NCBI RefSeq assembly: GCF_905404315.1
Contig: NC_066290.1
Coordinates: forward strand, 10,663,453 to 10,727,452
Direction of reading: 5' to 3'
Length of the DNA: 64,000 nucleotides
Source of the DNA: Leptidea sinapis
Taxonomy: Eukaryota; Arthropoda; Insecta; Lepidoptera; Pieridae
The notes below the pieces were generated by a model that saw only the letters and a program-made list of their open reading frames with translations, did no database searches and was not told the origin of the DNA. A program made the translations under genes and the position numbers. Numbering within the stretch: the stretch's first letter is position 1; each line of letters begins with the position of its first letter. This document shows, piece by piece, positions 13,036 through 26,260 of this stretch.

Positions 13036-13333
13036 GCGTGTGTCGGTCTTGAGTCCTTACTGGCTGGCCCACAGTCTCTGGCCTACTACCTTCCGATATC
13101 AAGTAGAGGGCAGCCTATCCTCACCCCGACCCATTAGGTCTGGCGTGCCACAGGGTTCAATCCTCTCTCCCACTCTATTCTCGCTCTTCCCAAGCGACAT
13201 TCCCAAGTTTCCAAGTGACCAGCTCCCTCAGTACGCTGACGATACGGCACTCTACTTTGGCTCCAACCGCTCAACCTTGAGCAAGATCATTAAAGTGCTT
13301 CGAGCCGCCGTCCGCGTGGACGCTGCGAAGTAG
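13036..13333 (+). mobile_element. LINE RT fragment (YADD)
   Basis: Reads SGVPQGSILSPTLFSLFPSD and PQYADDTALYFGS, the RT catalytic core of a Jockey-type element, open for 97 codons. It is not collinear with LINE-A or LINE-B, so it is a further family. Confidence 0.75.
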
Positions 13334-13444
13334 TAAAAATAGTACCTATACCTGCATTTAATATGCCTGCATGCAATAGTAATTCATACTGAAGTGACAC
13401 ACACAATTTTCAAATTGCCACCAAATCGTAAAACAATGAATGAA

Positions 13445-13508
13445 CAAATAAATAAAATACATACTTCAATATTGCCAATATTATTGAAGTATGTATTTTA
13501 TTTATTTG
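13445..13508. repeat. Perfect 27 bp inverted repeat
   Basis: Left arm 13445-13471 (starting CAAATAAATAAAATACAT) and right arm 13482-13508 are perfect reverse complements across a 10 nt loop. Confidence 0.9.
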
Positions 13509-13521
13509 TATTGTATATATA

Positions 13522-13562
13522 AGAGAACTCTATGCCAACATTATATTGGCATAGAGATCTCT
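13522..13562. repeat. 17 bp inverted repeat next to the 27 bp palindrome
   Basis: AGAGAACTCTATGCCAA at 13522-13538 faces the inverse of AGAGATCTCTATGCCAA ending at 13562, with one mismatch and a 7 nt loop. It lies 13 bp from the previous hairpin. Confidence 0.85.
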
Positions 13563-13569
13563 TTTAGAA

Positions 13570-15475
13570 AATTAAATTTATTTTTTTATTTTATCGTTTA
13601 CAAGTGTTAAGTGTCACCAATCAAATTATTACATTTAATGGGCGAGTCATTTTTAACTAAACTGTTGTTTTTATTGAATAAAATAAACTAAGAATATACT
13701 CAAAATAATCTGAATAGGTACCTGGTCCTACCTCTGTTACATACTTAACATTATTACTGTACATAATACCTTCCTATTGTACTTATGTCAAGATCATTAT
13801 TTTAATTAGATACATTATTAACATAATTATTAGCATTATAATACAATCGTGAATGCAATTTTAAGTGATACTTATAGAATAGTAATAAGGAAGACAATTA
13901 TATGCAATCTCAAGTAATGTTTTTCCCTCCTTTCGAATATTCTAGAACGTTTAAATTCGAAATAATATATGTGGCTTGTCCTATACCTTCCTTTACAATA
14001 TACATTATACATGTATTATTACCTTATAGAAAATTATTGTTAACAATTTTGTGTTATTTATCTTAACTTTTCGCGTTGTAAGTATTAAGTGATCGTAATT
14101 CGTACTATCTCGGCGTTCCTCAAACGTGCGAACAGGAGAGATGCAGCCTTTCAGTATATTTTTCGTGAAATAAGCAGTTTAGAAGAAAACTCTTTTCACA
14201 TACTGAATTGAATATAAAAAAAAATTAAAATACCCGACCCAAAACACGCACAAATTATGATCAACATTCAAAATTGTATCGCATTTGCTCTCTATATGAT
14301 GAAGTCTGTCAGGAGGTGGACTTATTATTTAATCCGTTAGTCCCTAGGTTCAGGCAAGTTCAGGAGACGTCTGCTAGAAATAGGCTTCGGGACTTTGTTT
14401 TATAGAAAATATTGAACACATTTAAAGGCATGCTGTATTTGTTGACTTCCAGAAGGATATAGGCACTCGCCCCTACATCTTAACGTGTACGCCCCTACAA
14501 AAGTATTAATAAATTTCACTAAGTAGCAAAGTTGTGATTTTGTCCGAGAACACCAAAAACACACCTAAAAAGAGTACCGATTTGAAATAAAACGAACCGA
14601 CCGCAGACGGTGTGGCAGGAGGGAGAGTAAAACAAAATAACGTGTTTTTTATCCTTTATTTGCTACAATCTGTCTCCTTTGTTCAGCAGTATGTTGGTTG
14701 GTGCTATTGCTGGCGCGCTCAGAATGTGACCTGCGTCACAAAAGCTGTGTTTACTGTGTATTAAACTGATTGTATTAAATCTTGGGGTATTTTGCGTTTT
14801 AGGCGTCACGCTTTGTTTTGGTTTTCCATAAGTGTCCGAACCGAGCAGAATTACATTGTCACTGTTTGTATCGGTTACACATATAGCACCAGAAAATATA
14901 AATTCGAGAATTGCGTTGTGTTATTGTTAGCATATTTGTTGGAGTGTGAAACAATTAATTCACTTTTACCATATACAATATCTTGATAGCAAATTGCCTT
15001 AGTGTACATTTGACGCGATAAGATATTTTTTTCTTTGCTAGATCTGTCGGATTAGCTAAATTGCTCGTTCCATCAATTTTTTATCATGAGGGGTGAAAAC
15101 TATCCACCGTACCAGATTTTGTGTCATCAACTTCATTACTACCCAATTTTTATTCTGTTCCTGTAGTTTCTATTTATAGATCTCCTCCACTTTATTTTTG
15201 GTTTCACCCTTTCATTCTGCTTCCTTGTATTTCCCCTTTTAATAAATAAACTTTCTCGAAAAGAAACCAGTTTGGGGAAAAATGCGTAAAATTTAAAAAT
15301 ATTTCCGCTTTCTTTTCAAAATAATAACTAAATTAAATATTATCTCATTAGGAAGAATGACTAGGTATTAGTATTAAAAACCATCAATAAAAAATAAAGA
15401 CGATTTATCATATGAACTTATGTTTCTGTATAATAATAATAAAAACATCCATGCCATGAAGAGTGTACCAGAATT
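13570..15475. other. No gene or clear repeat seen
   Basis: AT-rich. A weak LINE-like C-terminal pattern near 14290-14400 (CSLYDEVCQEVD) is too short to call. Confidence 0.35.
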
Positions 15476-15479
15476 CTAG

Positions 15480-15960
15480 AAATTTTAATTATGGAACAGG
15501 TATCAAGGGTTCAAAGAGTGCTGGAATTTGAAGGGTCAGATATTCGTAGACCACCAAACAAGCTGCAGTGCAGAAGGATTGATATATCATGTTGAGAAAT
15601 CAATTTGAAATGACTGTTAAACTAAAAAATCATCTTTAATGTGCTTTAGGGAATAATCTAATCACATATTTAGTAAGCCGTCTGCTGAAGCAAATTTGAA
15701 GCTATTTAGACCTGCAAACAGTCTTAAACGCGAAAGGTAGCGTGAAATTCAAGGCTGATTTATGTTAGAGAATATATGAATTGGACTCTGGATGATTAGT
15801 CAAGAGTAATGTTCTCAGACAAGTCGAGTTCATGCCATATACATATCCCTACGCTGGTCCCTACACAACCGAAATATAGACCCCATCGAGCATGCCTGGG
15901 ACGAACTGGGACGTTGTATATCTACGCCAGAAAGACTTTGGTAAATGGAGGTCTATAATC
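15480..15960 (+). mobile_element. Tc1-like transposase remnant
   Basis: About 15870-15945 reads DPIEHAWDELGRCISTPERL, the DD34E C-terminal block of Tc1-type transposases including the Glu. Upstream about 400 bp is degraded, with stops. A dead fragment. Confidence 0.6.
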
Positions 15961-15994
15961 TATTCCGTATAATACTGTAGCCAATACTCTCTTT

Positions 15995-16240
15995 TCAGAG
16001 GAATTTCAGCAGTATTGCAGGTCTTTTAGGAACCCATGTCACATCGACCTGGCAACACCGCGCAACGGAGTTTATTCCACGTTTCAGTTGGACGTGAATG
16101 TATGAAATGCTGTAAAATAACAAATCCTGGTAGTAAGGATTAATCAAGTTTTTGGCGTGCAGTGCTTTCAGCGTACAGCGTACTGGATCCACAATTCTGC
16201 GTTGCATGTGGTTAAATCGCTGGAGCTGATTATTTGTAAA
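15995..16240 (-). mobile_element. LINE-A 3' remnant
   Basis: The minus strand reads FNHMQRRIVDPVRC and, later, a degraded RCDMGS, matching the DRVQRRAARIVGDPV...GRYDMGTFKK layout of LINE-A with an internal deletion. Confidence 0.6.
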
Positions 16241-16244
16241 AAGC

Positions 16245-18310
16245 TTTATTCAAAGTAAAAAAGTTAATACATTTAGATAACTATGTTACCATTTCCATTT
16301 CAAATTGCACCAAAGCAAAGATGCAGCAGACGACGTGAATTATATACAACACAAAACATGACTCAATAGCCTTGCAGTTAGCACTTAGCACTTTGGTGAA
16401 TCATTCCTCTCATAACTGACAGGAAGTGAATATCAATATTTAACGAATTGCCTGTTGGCTGACTGTAAGTTTTATTGCCTTCGCTGGAATATGATGAGAG
16501 AGATATTACAATAAGAGAATCAAAGAACGGATGGTGAGCTGAGGGCATTTATTACACGTGGACAAAGTTAAAAAGCGTTTTAAATATCAAAATATAATCG
16601 TATAATTGATGCAACAACCTTTAGAGCTTGAATTCATTGTTTTTGTAAGGATCCTTCGTGAACATGATGGTAATGATTATAATTAATGTAGTTATGATAA
16701 TTAGTAAACGCATCAAACAAACAGAATGTGTATATTAACCATAACAAGTTGACCAGACACCACAAGCAGCATTCGTTCACCAGTTGACTAGTGGACCATA
16801 TTTGAGGGAAAGAGACCACCTGCTACACTACGCCACCGAGAGCAAGTTGTGTTTACGTTTGTGAAGGCCAGATTTTGCCCCAACTGAAACAATTATTTAC
16901 TTAACTCAGCTACGTCAGGACAACTGTACAACTAAGGCTTTTTCAACTTATTTGCTCATATTAACTTCTTCCACTTGAAACAATGAAAATACAGTAATAT
17001 TACAATTGAAATAACAAATAAGTTATTTTATTTCCTTAATTTAATTAACTTTAATGGAATAGCTCCTCTCATCATTTTACATTATATCATATTTTATATC
17101 TATTATAACAAATACATTTTACCTTGTAAATATCACCACAAACAAGTTGCTAATTAATATTATACCACATTTATTATTTGTCATTGCTATTAATATATTC
17201 GTGAATGTTTGTTGACCTTTGACCAGCTCAATACGATCAAAATGATATTCTTTGGTTTAAATTTCCAAGAAATTGTACTGAAGAACGATTTTGAAGCACA
17301 CATATCTTAACGAACCAACAATACCAACATTGTTTTCACTATAGCTGTATGATCAGCTGACAGGATTTTTCCACTTCTAACGGCTCAAGTTCTTCATGTT
17401 TTATACCTGGGTCCTTTGCATAAGATGCCCGCAGGGAGGGTACAAGCAAGCATTATTGAGATTCTGTTTGAGAAAAAAAGATCATTTCAGTCTAATATTT
17501 TAAGCACTATTAGCTTTTTATGTTATTTAATCCCAGAGTACTCCACTGCCTGTCCATTTGTATGTTTTAACAACAAATAATAAAACTCATAGACTTAGAA
17601 CTAGCGTAACTATAGACGACATGACAGCACGACAATGCGTGACCATTTTTGAATCGTCAATGTGTGTGTTAGCTAGATTCAAAATATTCAGGAGCTAATG
17701 CCAATTGTGGCTGACTGTATGACTTGTAAATAAAGACCGGTTACAGAAACAATAGATTCGCTTTTCTTCTCCATCTTGCTGTATCTCTCCTTTTTTTAAT
17801 ATTTTCTTCTCTTTCGCACACCTTTTTTGTCTATTCACAGTTCTAGTACATTGATAGTCTATGATAAAATCTGTTCTTTTACTTGTGGGCATGTTCCATT
17901 TTAACCAATAATGTATCAGCAGATAATATAATCATTCCTATGTTATCTTGTTTCTTTTCATTAAACACAGAATATTCCACAACAATAATAATTAGTGTTT
18001 GATTAGCATACGCATAATATTGCTATACTGAACACTGACGAGTGGTGTGATTCAGTTAAACGTGACTTAAGTATTAAGTAAACGTTAATTACTTACATAA
18101 GTTCATAACAACGGGAACGTACCAAGACTCTATTGTTTCGTATTGTATATTACTCATAGTAATCTATTTCGCCTTTATCTCCACATTCCTCAACATATTT
18201 TGACAAAGCCTTTGTGGGAAGTCTGTCTACTTCTAGCACTAGGTAGATTCTTCTCTCTAGCATGCGTTGTTTGTCCATAACCTAGTATATTTTAAGTCTA
18301 ACAATATCAG
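16245..18310. other. No gene or clear repeat seen
   Basis: AT-rich. Small ORFs only. A short trace of R300 may lie near 17410. Confidence 0.35.
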
Positions 18311-18312
18311 CT

Positions 18313-18612
18313 GGAGGCTCCTTTGCACAGCATACCGGTTAGATTGTGGGTACCACAAGGGCGCCTATTTCTGCTGTGAAGCAGTAATTTACATTACTGT
18401 GTTTCGGTCTGAAGGGCGCCGTAGCTAGTGAAATTACTGGGCAAATGAGACTTAACATGTTATGTCTCAAAATGATGATCGCGATAATTGTAGTGCCGCT
18501 CAGAGTTTTTGGATTTCTCAAGAATCCTGAGCGGCACTGCATTGTAGTGGATAGGGCGTATTAATTACCATTACTTAAACCTAGTCGTCTCGTCCTTTAC
18601 TATCATAAAAAA
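18313..18612 (+). repeat. R300 interspersed repeat, near full length
   Basis: Starts GGAGGCTCCTTTGCACAG and ends ATCATAAAAAAC. It shows the hairpin AGTGCCGCTCAGAG...AATCCTGAGCGGCACT. Confidence 0.9.
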
Positions 18613-18635
18613 CGTCTATTGTATACGGAATATAA

Positions 18636-18990
18636 ATATATATCAATCAATCAATCAAAATGATTTTATTCATATAGGTCACGGAAATGACACTTATGAA
18701 TGTCAAAAAATGACATTTCTTGTTAAATTATCCGCTACTTCGTAAAGGGTTGAGCTAAAGAGAAGAGGTGAAGAAACTCATTCAAGTGCCACTCTTTTAA
18801 ATCAACATTTACAATTTCATCGTTTTACAAATCATTTGAATTATAATATATGTAAAGTGATGCAACAAAAATACTCAAACGTCAAATAGTCAATATCTTA
18901 CACGAGTAAGTCAGAAAAATAAATGTAAATGATTACAAAACAAAAGTTATTGAGTACAGTAGTTGTATCATCCACACACACCGTAAATAA
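18636..18990 (-). repeat. R350 interspersed repeat with TCAA-type tail
   Basis: Contains GGTCACGGAAATGACACTTA and CACACACACCGTAAATAAAT. The left edge is a short AATC repeat; read on the minus strand this is a 3' microsatellite tail, as in CR1-like LINEs and their SINEs. Other copies: 32.97, 39.64 and 50.61 kb. Confidence 0.75.
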
Positions 18991-19365
18991 ATAAAGATAT
19001 TTTGTGGGAATTTATTAGAGATTTTAAGAAAATATAAAAACATTTATATTATTTAATGTGAATCTGAAGCAGAGTATCTCGTAACAGGATCATCCTGCCA
19101 GGCATGGGCCAGCCATCGCCTCCCTCGAATATACTTTAGGGAAGGGGACGCCCCGTCCCATGTCGCCGCCACAAGCAGTGACATTTAAGCGTACATGACG
19201 AAGCTTGTCACGAGAACTCAACCAAATAACAAAAAAAGAATCTTCATCTACATAATATTATGCAACACTCACAATATGGTGACTGTCTCTGTATAAGGCC
19301 CTGAGGGAGCATGGATCTTGATGACGTTCGAGTTTCAAATATCTGAACCATTACTTATACCATTA

Positions 19366-19434
19366 CTTACTGAAAATAACCAATGGTAACCTATACCTAC
19401 CACTGAAAATAACCAATGGTAACCTATACCTACC
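19366..19434. repeat. 34 bp direct duplication
   Basis: ACTGAAAATAACCAATGGTA followed by ACCTATACCTACC occurs twice in a row. Confidence 0.8.
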
Positions 19435-19447
19435 ATTTAGAGTTAAG

Positions 19448-22270
19448 CGACAGCTGGCTACTTTAGTAGCTTATAGTCTTAGTCAACAAACTACTTCCTC
19501 TGTAGTATTATTTAATAAACATGCCTCTATTGGGCAAAATTGTAAAATAATCGACATAAAGCCTCTATTGGGGAATGTATTAATTAGTACTAATGTACAA
19601 AAATATAACAATGAAGATTTTTCTTCAATTAATTTAAATTAAGTTATTTGACAAGGGAGGACAACTCTTGCAATATCATACAAAATAGGCAACATTCACC
19701 AAATATAAATGTTTCTGCTATAGATAATCATAATATAAAGTTCATAAATATTGTTCACCAGAATATACAAGGTATCTCAAGTAAGGAATTAAAAATTGAA
19801 CTGTTTTTGAGCTGCTCTAATATAGATATATTATGTATTACAGAACATTGGCGTAAGAGTCATCAGCTCCAGTTTAGTTTTACAGAACATAAAGTATTCA
19901 GTTCGTTTTGTAGGAGTAGGGCAATACATGGAGGTTCCCTAATTATTATTAATAATAGATTAAAATGTAAAAATAGAAGAGATATGGTTAATCTCTCTAT
20001 AGAACAACTAATTGAGATAGCTTGTATAGAACTATAGCAATTTATTATTGTAAGTGTATACCGCCCCCCCCACTGCATCATATGAACAATTCCAACATAG
20101 AATGGAGGAGGTACTATCAAAATTTAGCAAAACTAGCAAGTCAATAGTGTGTGGAGATTTTAATATAAACTTGCTTGAACCTTCGGCCAATTGTACTAGC
20201 CTTAAAAATTTATTTCAAAGTTTTAATTTGTTCAATGTGTTTTGGGAACCTACTAGAATCACTTCTACAACAGCAACCTGTTTAGATAATATTTTTACAG
20301 ATGTTACTATTACTAGTAAACTCATAATTAATAATCTTCAGTCCGACCATAGTGGGCAACTTATAAAAGTAAATACAAGATTGGACAATGTCAGACCAAA
20401 AAAGGTGACGATTATACCAGTTACGGGTAGCCGTCTTGAGAGGTTTAGAAATAATTTGGTAAATACGATACCATTTTTACACTGTGGTGAAACTGCTAAT
20501 TTTCACTATAACTTAGTCTTCAATTCCTTCTGTGAGGAATTTGACAGGATTTTTACTCCAGTAACGGTGACAGTAAACAACAAACATAGTTTTGATGATT
20601 GGGCAACAATGGGTATCCACAAAAGTCGTGAACACTTATATGACCTTTATTATGAGAAACATTACATTAATAGTGAAGAATTTAAAATATATGTAAAAAA
20701 ATACTCCAAGCTCTTTAAAGTAGTTTGTCATGAAGCGAAAACACGTTTCATTGCAGATAAAATTAAAAACAGTAATAATAAAGTAAAAGCGACTTGGAGT
20801 GTAATTAACAATGAAACTGGTAGATCGAATTGCCGAAACACCTCTATCTGTTTAAATATTAATAATCGCGTTATAAATTCGGAAATAGAAATTGCAAATG
20901 AATTTGATAAATACTTCTCCGAAATCCCGATTGTCACGACCAAAGACCTTAACTCTTCGCCAAAAGCAGCATATGATATGCTTAAACTACACGTACCAGT
21001 ATCTTCCACTGATTTGAAATTTAAGTATGTTACAGGTAGCGATATAATAAAAATCTTCAAATTGATTAACCTAAAAAATACAAAAGACCTACTACTACCC
21101 ATTCGACTAATATTGTAAAATACGTCGATGTAAATGGCAAACGGTGTTCGGGTAAGCCTGTGGAAATAGGTGTTCCACAGGGTTCTATTCTCGGTCCTTT
21201 CTTGTTTCTTATATATATTAACGATCTACCGTTTGTGGTAGATGATGGCCATGAGATTGTATTGTTTGCTGATGATACTTCACTTATTTTTAAAGTGAAG
21301 TGACGTGCGGATATTGATGACGAGGTAAGCAATGCACTCTCAAAGATAGTGCGTTGGTTTGAGACGAATAATCTGCACTTAAACAGTAAAAAAACAAAGT
21401 GTTTACGGTTTATTACACCAAACACAGCGGAGGTACAAACCAACGTACTTATAAATGACCAGAGATTGGAACTTGTGGACACTACGGTCTTCTTGGGTAT
21501 CACGTTAGATAAAAAGCTTCAGTGGGGTCCACATATTACCCATCTAGCAGATAGACTCGGCTCTGCGGCATATGCAGTTAGAAAGATTAGAGAGTACACG
21601 AATGTTGCGACCGCTAGATTAGTGTACTTTAGTTAATTTTCACAGCATCATGACGTACGGTATATTACTATGGGGTCATGCTGCTGACATTGATATAGCT
21701 GTTCGTGCTATATATCAGCTTGGTTATAGACAGTCTCTCAAAGAAAAATATATTATGACTGTTCATTGTCAGTACATTTATGAAAATTTAATATATGTTC
21801 ACAAAAAACGTCACCTCTTAATAGTGATTTTCATTATTATAACACTAGAAATAAGGGATTGCTTGTAACTAATTCTAGTAGGCTACATAAGATACATAAT
21901 AGCTTTAAGGGTAAATGTATACACTTCTACAATAAAGTCCCAGCCACTGTTCAGGCATTATCTATAAATAAATTTAAATGTTTTATAAAAAAAATGGCTC
22001 TGTCGTAAATCCTATTACTCCACTGCTGAATATCTAAATGATCGGACTGCCTGGGACTAGATTGTGATTATTTTATAGCGATAGAAATGACTGTACAATA
22101 TTGTATATTTTTATTGAAAAGAGCGCAAATAAAAGAATGCTGGGAGAGTTTCTTGCGCCGCTTCTTCTCTCTCAGAGCGCCATTTGTTTCCGAAGCGGTA
22201 CTATAAGAAATGACATCAAAAAGAATTCTAAAGGAATCAATTTTGAGAAAATAAATGCCTTTTATGCCTT
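19448..22270 (+). mobile_element. LINE-B, longest copy, internally deleted
   Basis: 19448-19642 is probably the ORF1 end (CKIIDIKPLLGNVLISTN, stop). The endonuclease follows in two frames: IVHQNIQGISSK and DILCITEHW at 19740-19855, then VCGDFNINLL, TCLDNIFTD and SDHSGQ from 20140 to 20360, in a 354-codon ORF ending at 21118. The N-terminal RT is missing: NTKDL at 21085 is followed by the RT core, GVPQGSILGPFLFLIYINDL, LFADDTSLIFKVK, stop. FLGITLDKKLQWGPHI is at 21490-21540, MTYGILLWGHAADID at 21650, then the 3' region to 22270. Related copies: 10980-12265 and 53460-53990. Confidence 0.85.
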
Positions 22271-23450
22271 TATTAGTCCTCAAATCTTCATCAGATGCTG
22301 ATACGGCTCTCCGTGACAATCATTATAACCCTGCGGTAGTTTGGTCGATCATATTATAGTCTAACCAATGCATTTTTCCTTCACGCCAAGGAGGCGGTGT
22401 GAAATTTTCCATTTTTGACGAGTAATTTGTGATTAGCACTATATTATCTTAAAATTTACATGTTGCGTTGTTTCCTGCGTTTTTACATACTCTTATACAA
22501 TTTCGAATTTACTGCAGAACCAATTTTTTAAATTAAACTTTTTTATGGTCCACAGTTAATATTGTGGTAGTTTGTGACGTTCAATATAACTGTATGACTT
22601 TAAATCTTATTTAATGTCTATTTTATATAACTTTATCTAGCCTTTTCTTATTAAAGTGTTAACTTTTTGTACTACTTGTATTTATGTACATGCTGTCTGT
22701 AACTGCCTATAAATGTAATATGTATCCTTTGCACCTAAGACTTGTTTAATGTTAATTCATCACATGTATTTCTGTTGGGTAGTTCATAAATAAATAAATA
22801 AATCTATTTTGAATGTTGAGCGTTTGACGACGAGTTTAAATTTGTATTACAACGCCATCTATTGTTACAGACCTAAGTTAATATAATATTATTGTAACAT
22901 CGAACTTGAATTATTGAAGGCGTATTAACATCGCCTTCACACATTACCTAACAATATTTATAGATGGCGCTGGTAGTCTTAAGTTATTTCGAACTGCTGA
23001 AAGAATTCGGCCGGTTCGATTTCACGTAGTGCATCGATTTAGACGTAGTACAGTAATGCCATTCAATATTTTTATTTTACTAACGTTCAATTACAACGGG
23101 CTTTTACAGTGGCAGACTGATATATAGAGATCTGTATAATGGGTGCCGATCCTAAAACATGAATGTAGCCCAATGAATATGATGATTTTTTATATTTGAT
23201 TATTAATGTTATGATTAACTAATTGTAAAGATTAAGCTTTGCAAATATTTGTCTTTTATTGTTTTCTTCTCAGAAGATATTATTAAAAAAAACATTTCCG
23301 AACACCGGATGCGCCCGAACCGACAAACTACGTTTGCCACAGTGTAGGTACTTTTACAAAATGCTTTTAGTTGTTTCTTTTCTGACATTTATGTTTTGCG
23401 ATAAATCATTTTTGACTATATTATTTTAATATCACTTGGCGTTGACACAT
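22271..23450. other. Mostly unassigned; tetranucleotide tail at 22786-22803
   Basis: An AATA repeat after TTCATAAATA near 22786-22803 looks like the 3' tail of an unidentified retroelement on the plus strand. GCCATCTATTGTTAC near 22853 and its approximate inverse near 22960-22976 form a weak inverted repeat. Confidence 0.4.
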
Positions 23451-23454
23451 TGCT

Positions 23455-23925
23455 TCATTGAGTGTCCTCTACCGCTTTTATCACGAGTGTTCCGAAGAGC
23501 TGTTCCACCTGATCTCCGCCACCAAAATCCACATCTCCAAATATCTGAATATTAAAATTTGCGAGTTTAGATAGTATCCTGATCACCCCGAAGATAATGA
23601 CCAAGATGACGGTCACACTCGGAAGCTTTATGAGACGAATGAGACTGTTTCACCCGATTCCTGCCGCCAAATTCCACACCTCAAATCAGAATATCATCCC
23701 CACCATCTGGATGAGTGGCGTTCCTCCACAGTAAGGTTTTCAAGGAACGAGCTTCCTTTTGCGGCTTTTCCAATACGATACGACATGGGTACCTTCAAAC
23801 AAAGCGCATACACCCATCTAAAGGGCTGGAAACGCTCCTGTGATTCCTCTGGTGTTGAAAAAATATGTGGGCAGCGGTGATCACTTATCAGATGACCCGT
23901 ATGCACGTTAGTCCTCCTCTTCCAT
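23455..23925 (+). mobile_element. LINE-A 3' remnant, internally rearranged
   Basis: The block TTTTATCACGAGTGTTCCGA-AGAGCTGTTCCACC at about 23475-23510 is repeated in part at 23645. It then continues to CACCATCTGGATGAGTGG and ACGACATGGGTACCTTCAAA and the GTGATCACTTATCAGATGACC end. Confidence 0.75.
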
Positions 23926-24189
23926 AAAAACAGACCTGGGCACATAAGATGGAGGTATTGCTCTCATATCTGGCCTGATAGTATTAGGTATTTTATTTAG
24001 GTTTATTTAGGTTTATTTAGGTACCTCCACGACAATTTTGGCATATTTGTTGCCCTTTGCTTACAAGTCCCATACTATATGGCTGGGTACGTTTAAAAAA
24101 CTAAACCCACCTAAAAGGTGTCTCTTGTTCCTTCCTCTGGTGTTGCTTGAAAGATTAAATATTTTTCCTCCTTTCCTAAAATATATTAT

Positions 24190-25255
24190 TTGTACTGTAC
24201 AGGCGAATAAAGGGTGCATCGTAGGGTTTAACAATGTTAAATGGGGCGGCACGACGTCTAATTCCTATAGATTGACTGCGGAGTACGTCAAGGAGGTATC
24301 ACCTCTCCGGATCTATTTAATTTGTATGTCAATGATTTGATAGAGGAGTTGAGAACCACAAGTATCGAATGTTACATCGGTAGCACGTGTTTTAACAGTC
24401 TCAGTTACGCCGATGACATGTAGGTTCTCAGCCCGTCTATTAAGGGACTTAGGAAGTTGCTTTCAGTCTGTGAGCATTATGCGAATGCTCACGGACTGAA
24501 ATATAACGTTAATAAGACAGAAATGTTAGTATTTCGTGCGGGTAAAGGTCCGGAGAGGGTACCTGAGGTGTTGTTGGATGGCTCAGCGGTTCGAGTTGTA
24601 ACAGAGTTTAAATACCTGGGACATGTTCTTACAGAGCACCTGAAGGATGACTGTGATATTGAGAGAGAGAGGAGGGCACTCTCGATTCGTTGCAATATGT
24701 TGGCCCGAAGATTTGGCAAATGCAGCAACCCGTCAAGATTGTACAGTTTAATGCGTATTGCCAGTGCTTCTTCAGCTGTCAACTTTGGACGAAATTTCTC
24801 AAAAATTCATACACGACAATGCGCGTGCAGTACAATGATGCTTTTCGCATATTGATGGGATTGCCTAGGTACTGCAGTGCCTCGGGTATGTTTGCTGAAT
24901 CGAGGGTGCCTGATTTCTATGTTGTGATGAGAAAAAGAGTTGCTTCCTTCTGGGATAGACTCCGCAAATCTGAGAACCGCATTCTCCAAACGGTTTGTGA
25001 CGGGATGCCTAAAAATATTTTTTCATATTGGCTATCTGTGCATCAAAACAAAAATAGTACATAAATGACGGTGCCTGGACCATGACGCCTGGGAGAGCTT
25101 TATTAATCTTTCCGGATAGTTTATAAGTTTTGTGTATATTTTACTTTTTATCTTTGTATAATGTATCAGAACATCATTGTACCTATTTGTTTCATAATAT
25201 GTGTACTGGGTAATTTTGCCTTTAATAAAAACTTATTATTATTATTATTATAGGA
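24190..25255 (+). mobile_element. LINE-C, RT half with TAT-repeat tail
   Basis: 24280 onward reads CGVRQGGITSPDLFNLYVND, then SLSYADDM and a stop at 24420, then an open frame (CEHYANAHGLKYNVNKTE, EFKYLGHVLTEHLKDDCD), then a frameshift to ARRFG and, later, FRILMGLPRYCSASGMFAES. It ends near 25070; the 3' region finishes in TTATTATTATTATTATTA at about 25231. YADD and the C-terminal layout fit a CR1/Daphne-like clade. The 5' half is missing. Confidence 0.8.
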
Positions 25256-25774
25256 GGGGTCGAAATCCAACAAATTGCATAGTTAATTCGTACGAGTAGG
25301 TACTATTCATACATTTCCTATATAAATTGTATAATAAAGTTGAAGTAGTCTAATGCGCATAGTCTATATCAAAGATTTTTCCTCCTGTTTTAATGGGTAG
25401 AGCACTTGATAGTACACATTAATTAATTTATAATGAGATGGATATGGAAGTAGGTAGTTAAACAAACAAGCAATAAAACAAAACATAATAATATTTTGCG
25501 TTGACTTCACAATCGTCATTCTGCATACACATTATACAGTATTTATATTATAATAATAATTTCTAGGTATAAATATAACTAAACGATATTAATCCATCAA
25601 TATCAAAACGTCAATGAAGAATTATGAATTTATATAAAAAATAATTTGAGAGCTGTAGATCTAACAAGGAGCTACATTTGTTAATAACAATAATTGGAAT
25701 GAATAGTAAAATCATTTTAATTATTCAAATGAATTTATATAGGTATAAAGATGGAAGTGTCTTAGTTATAATAT
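25256..25774. other. No gene or clear repeat seen
   Basis: AT-rich. No supported feature. Confidence 0.35.
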
Positions 25775-26260
25775 ATCACAAAAAATATATCTATTTATTC
25801 AGGACTATTTCACGGGCTTGGCTTTGATATTTGCTTTTTTTTTAATGGCACGGAAAGCAGGTCCATCGGCCAATATAAGTTGTAGAATGACGCAATGTTG
25901 CCAGTGCTCATAAGTCACAATAAATATAGATGAACTATATTGTATATGTGTACGTCATGTAAAATGTAATTTTATCAAGATTGTCTAGTGTAAAAACAGG
26001 TTTCACGTAGTTAAATGCAATTTCTGATTTTAAATGTTGATATAATATTTTTGAGGCCATTTTGATGTTGTGAACGAATATCCGATATTTAAAACGTACT
26101 GAAAACTTTTCAATTTAACATATTAAATTAATTGAACGTACGCAAATAGGTACACCATCCATAGATTTATCTGCAACAGCAATAAACCGCCGTTTTGTAA
26201 ATAAGCAAATTCATTAGGTATGTAATAATTATAGATTAAACTATGAGATTTCATATTATT
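25775..26260 (-). other. Probable MsrA 3' UTR with polyadenylation signal
   Basis: Downstream of the TAG, the first clear AATAAA on the minus strand is at 25794-25799 (TTTATT on the plus strand), followed by a T-rich stretch. This would give a 3' UTR of about 480 nt. No TE family seen elsewhere in the window lies inside it. The cleavage site is inferred. Confidence 0.5.

Noticed and set aside
14280..14410. LINE C-terminal fragment (LYDEVCQEVDLLFNPL)
   Set aside because: Resemblance covers too few residues, with no RT motif nearby.
22271..22803. A host gene 3' UTR on the plus strand, because of AATAAATAAATAAATA
   Set aside because: The tetranucleotide run fits a retroelement tail and no coding exon lies upstream.
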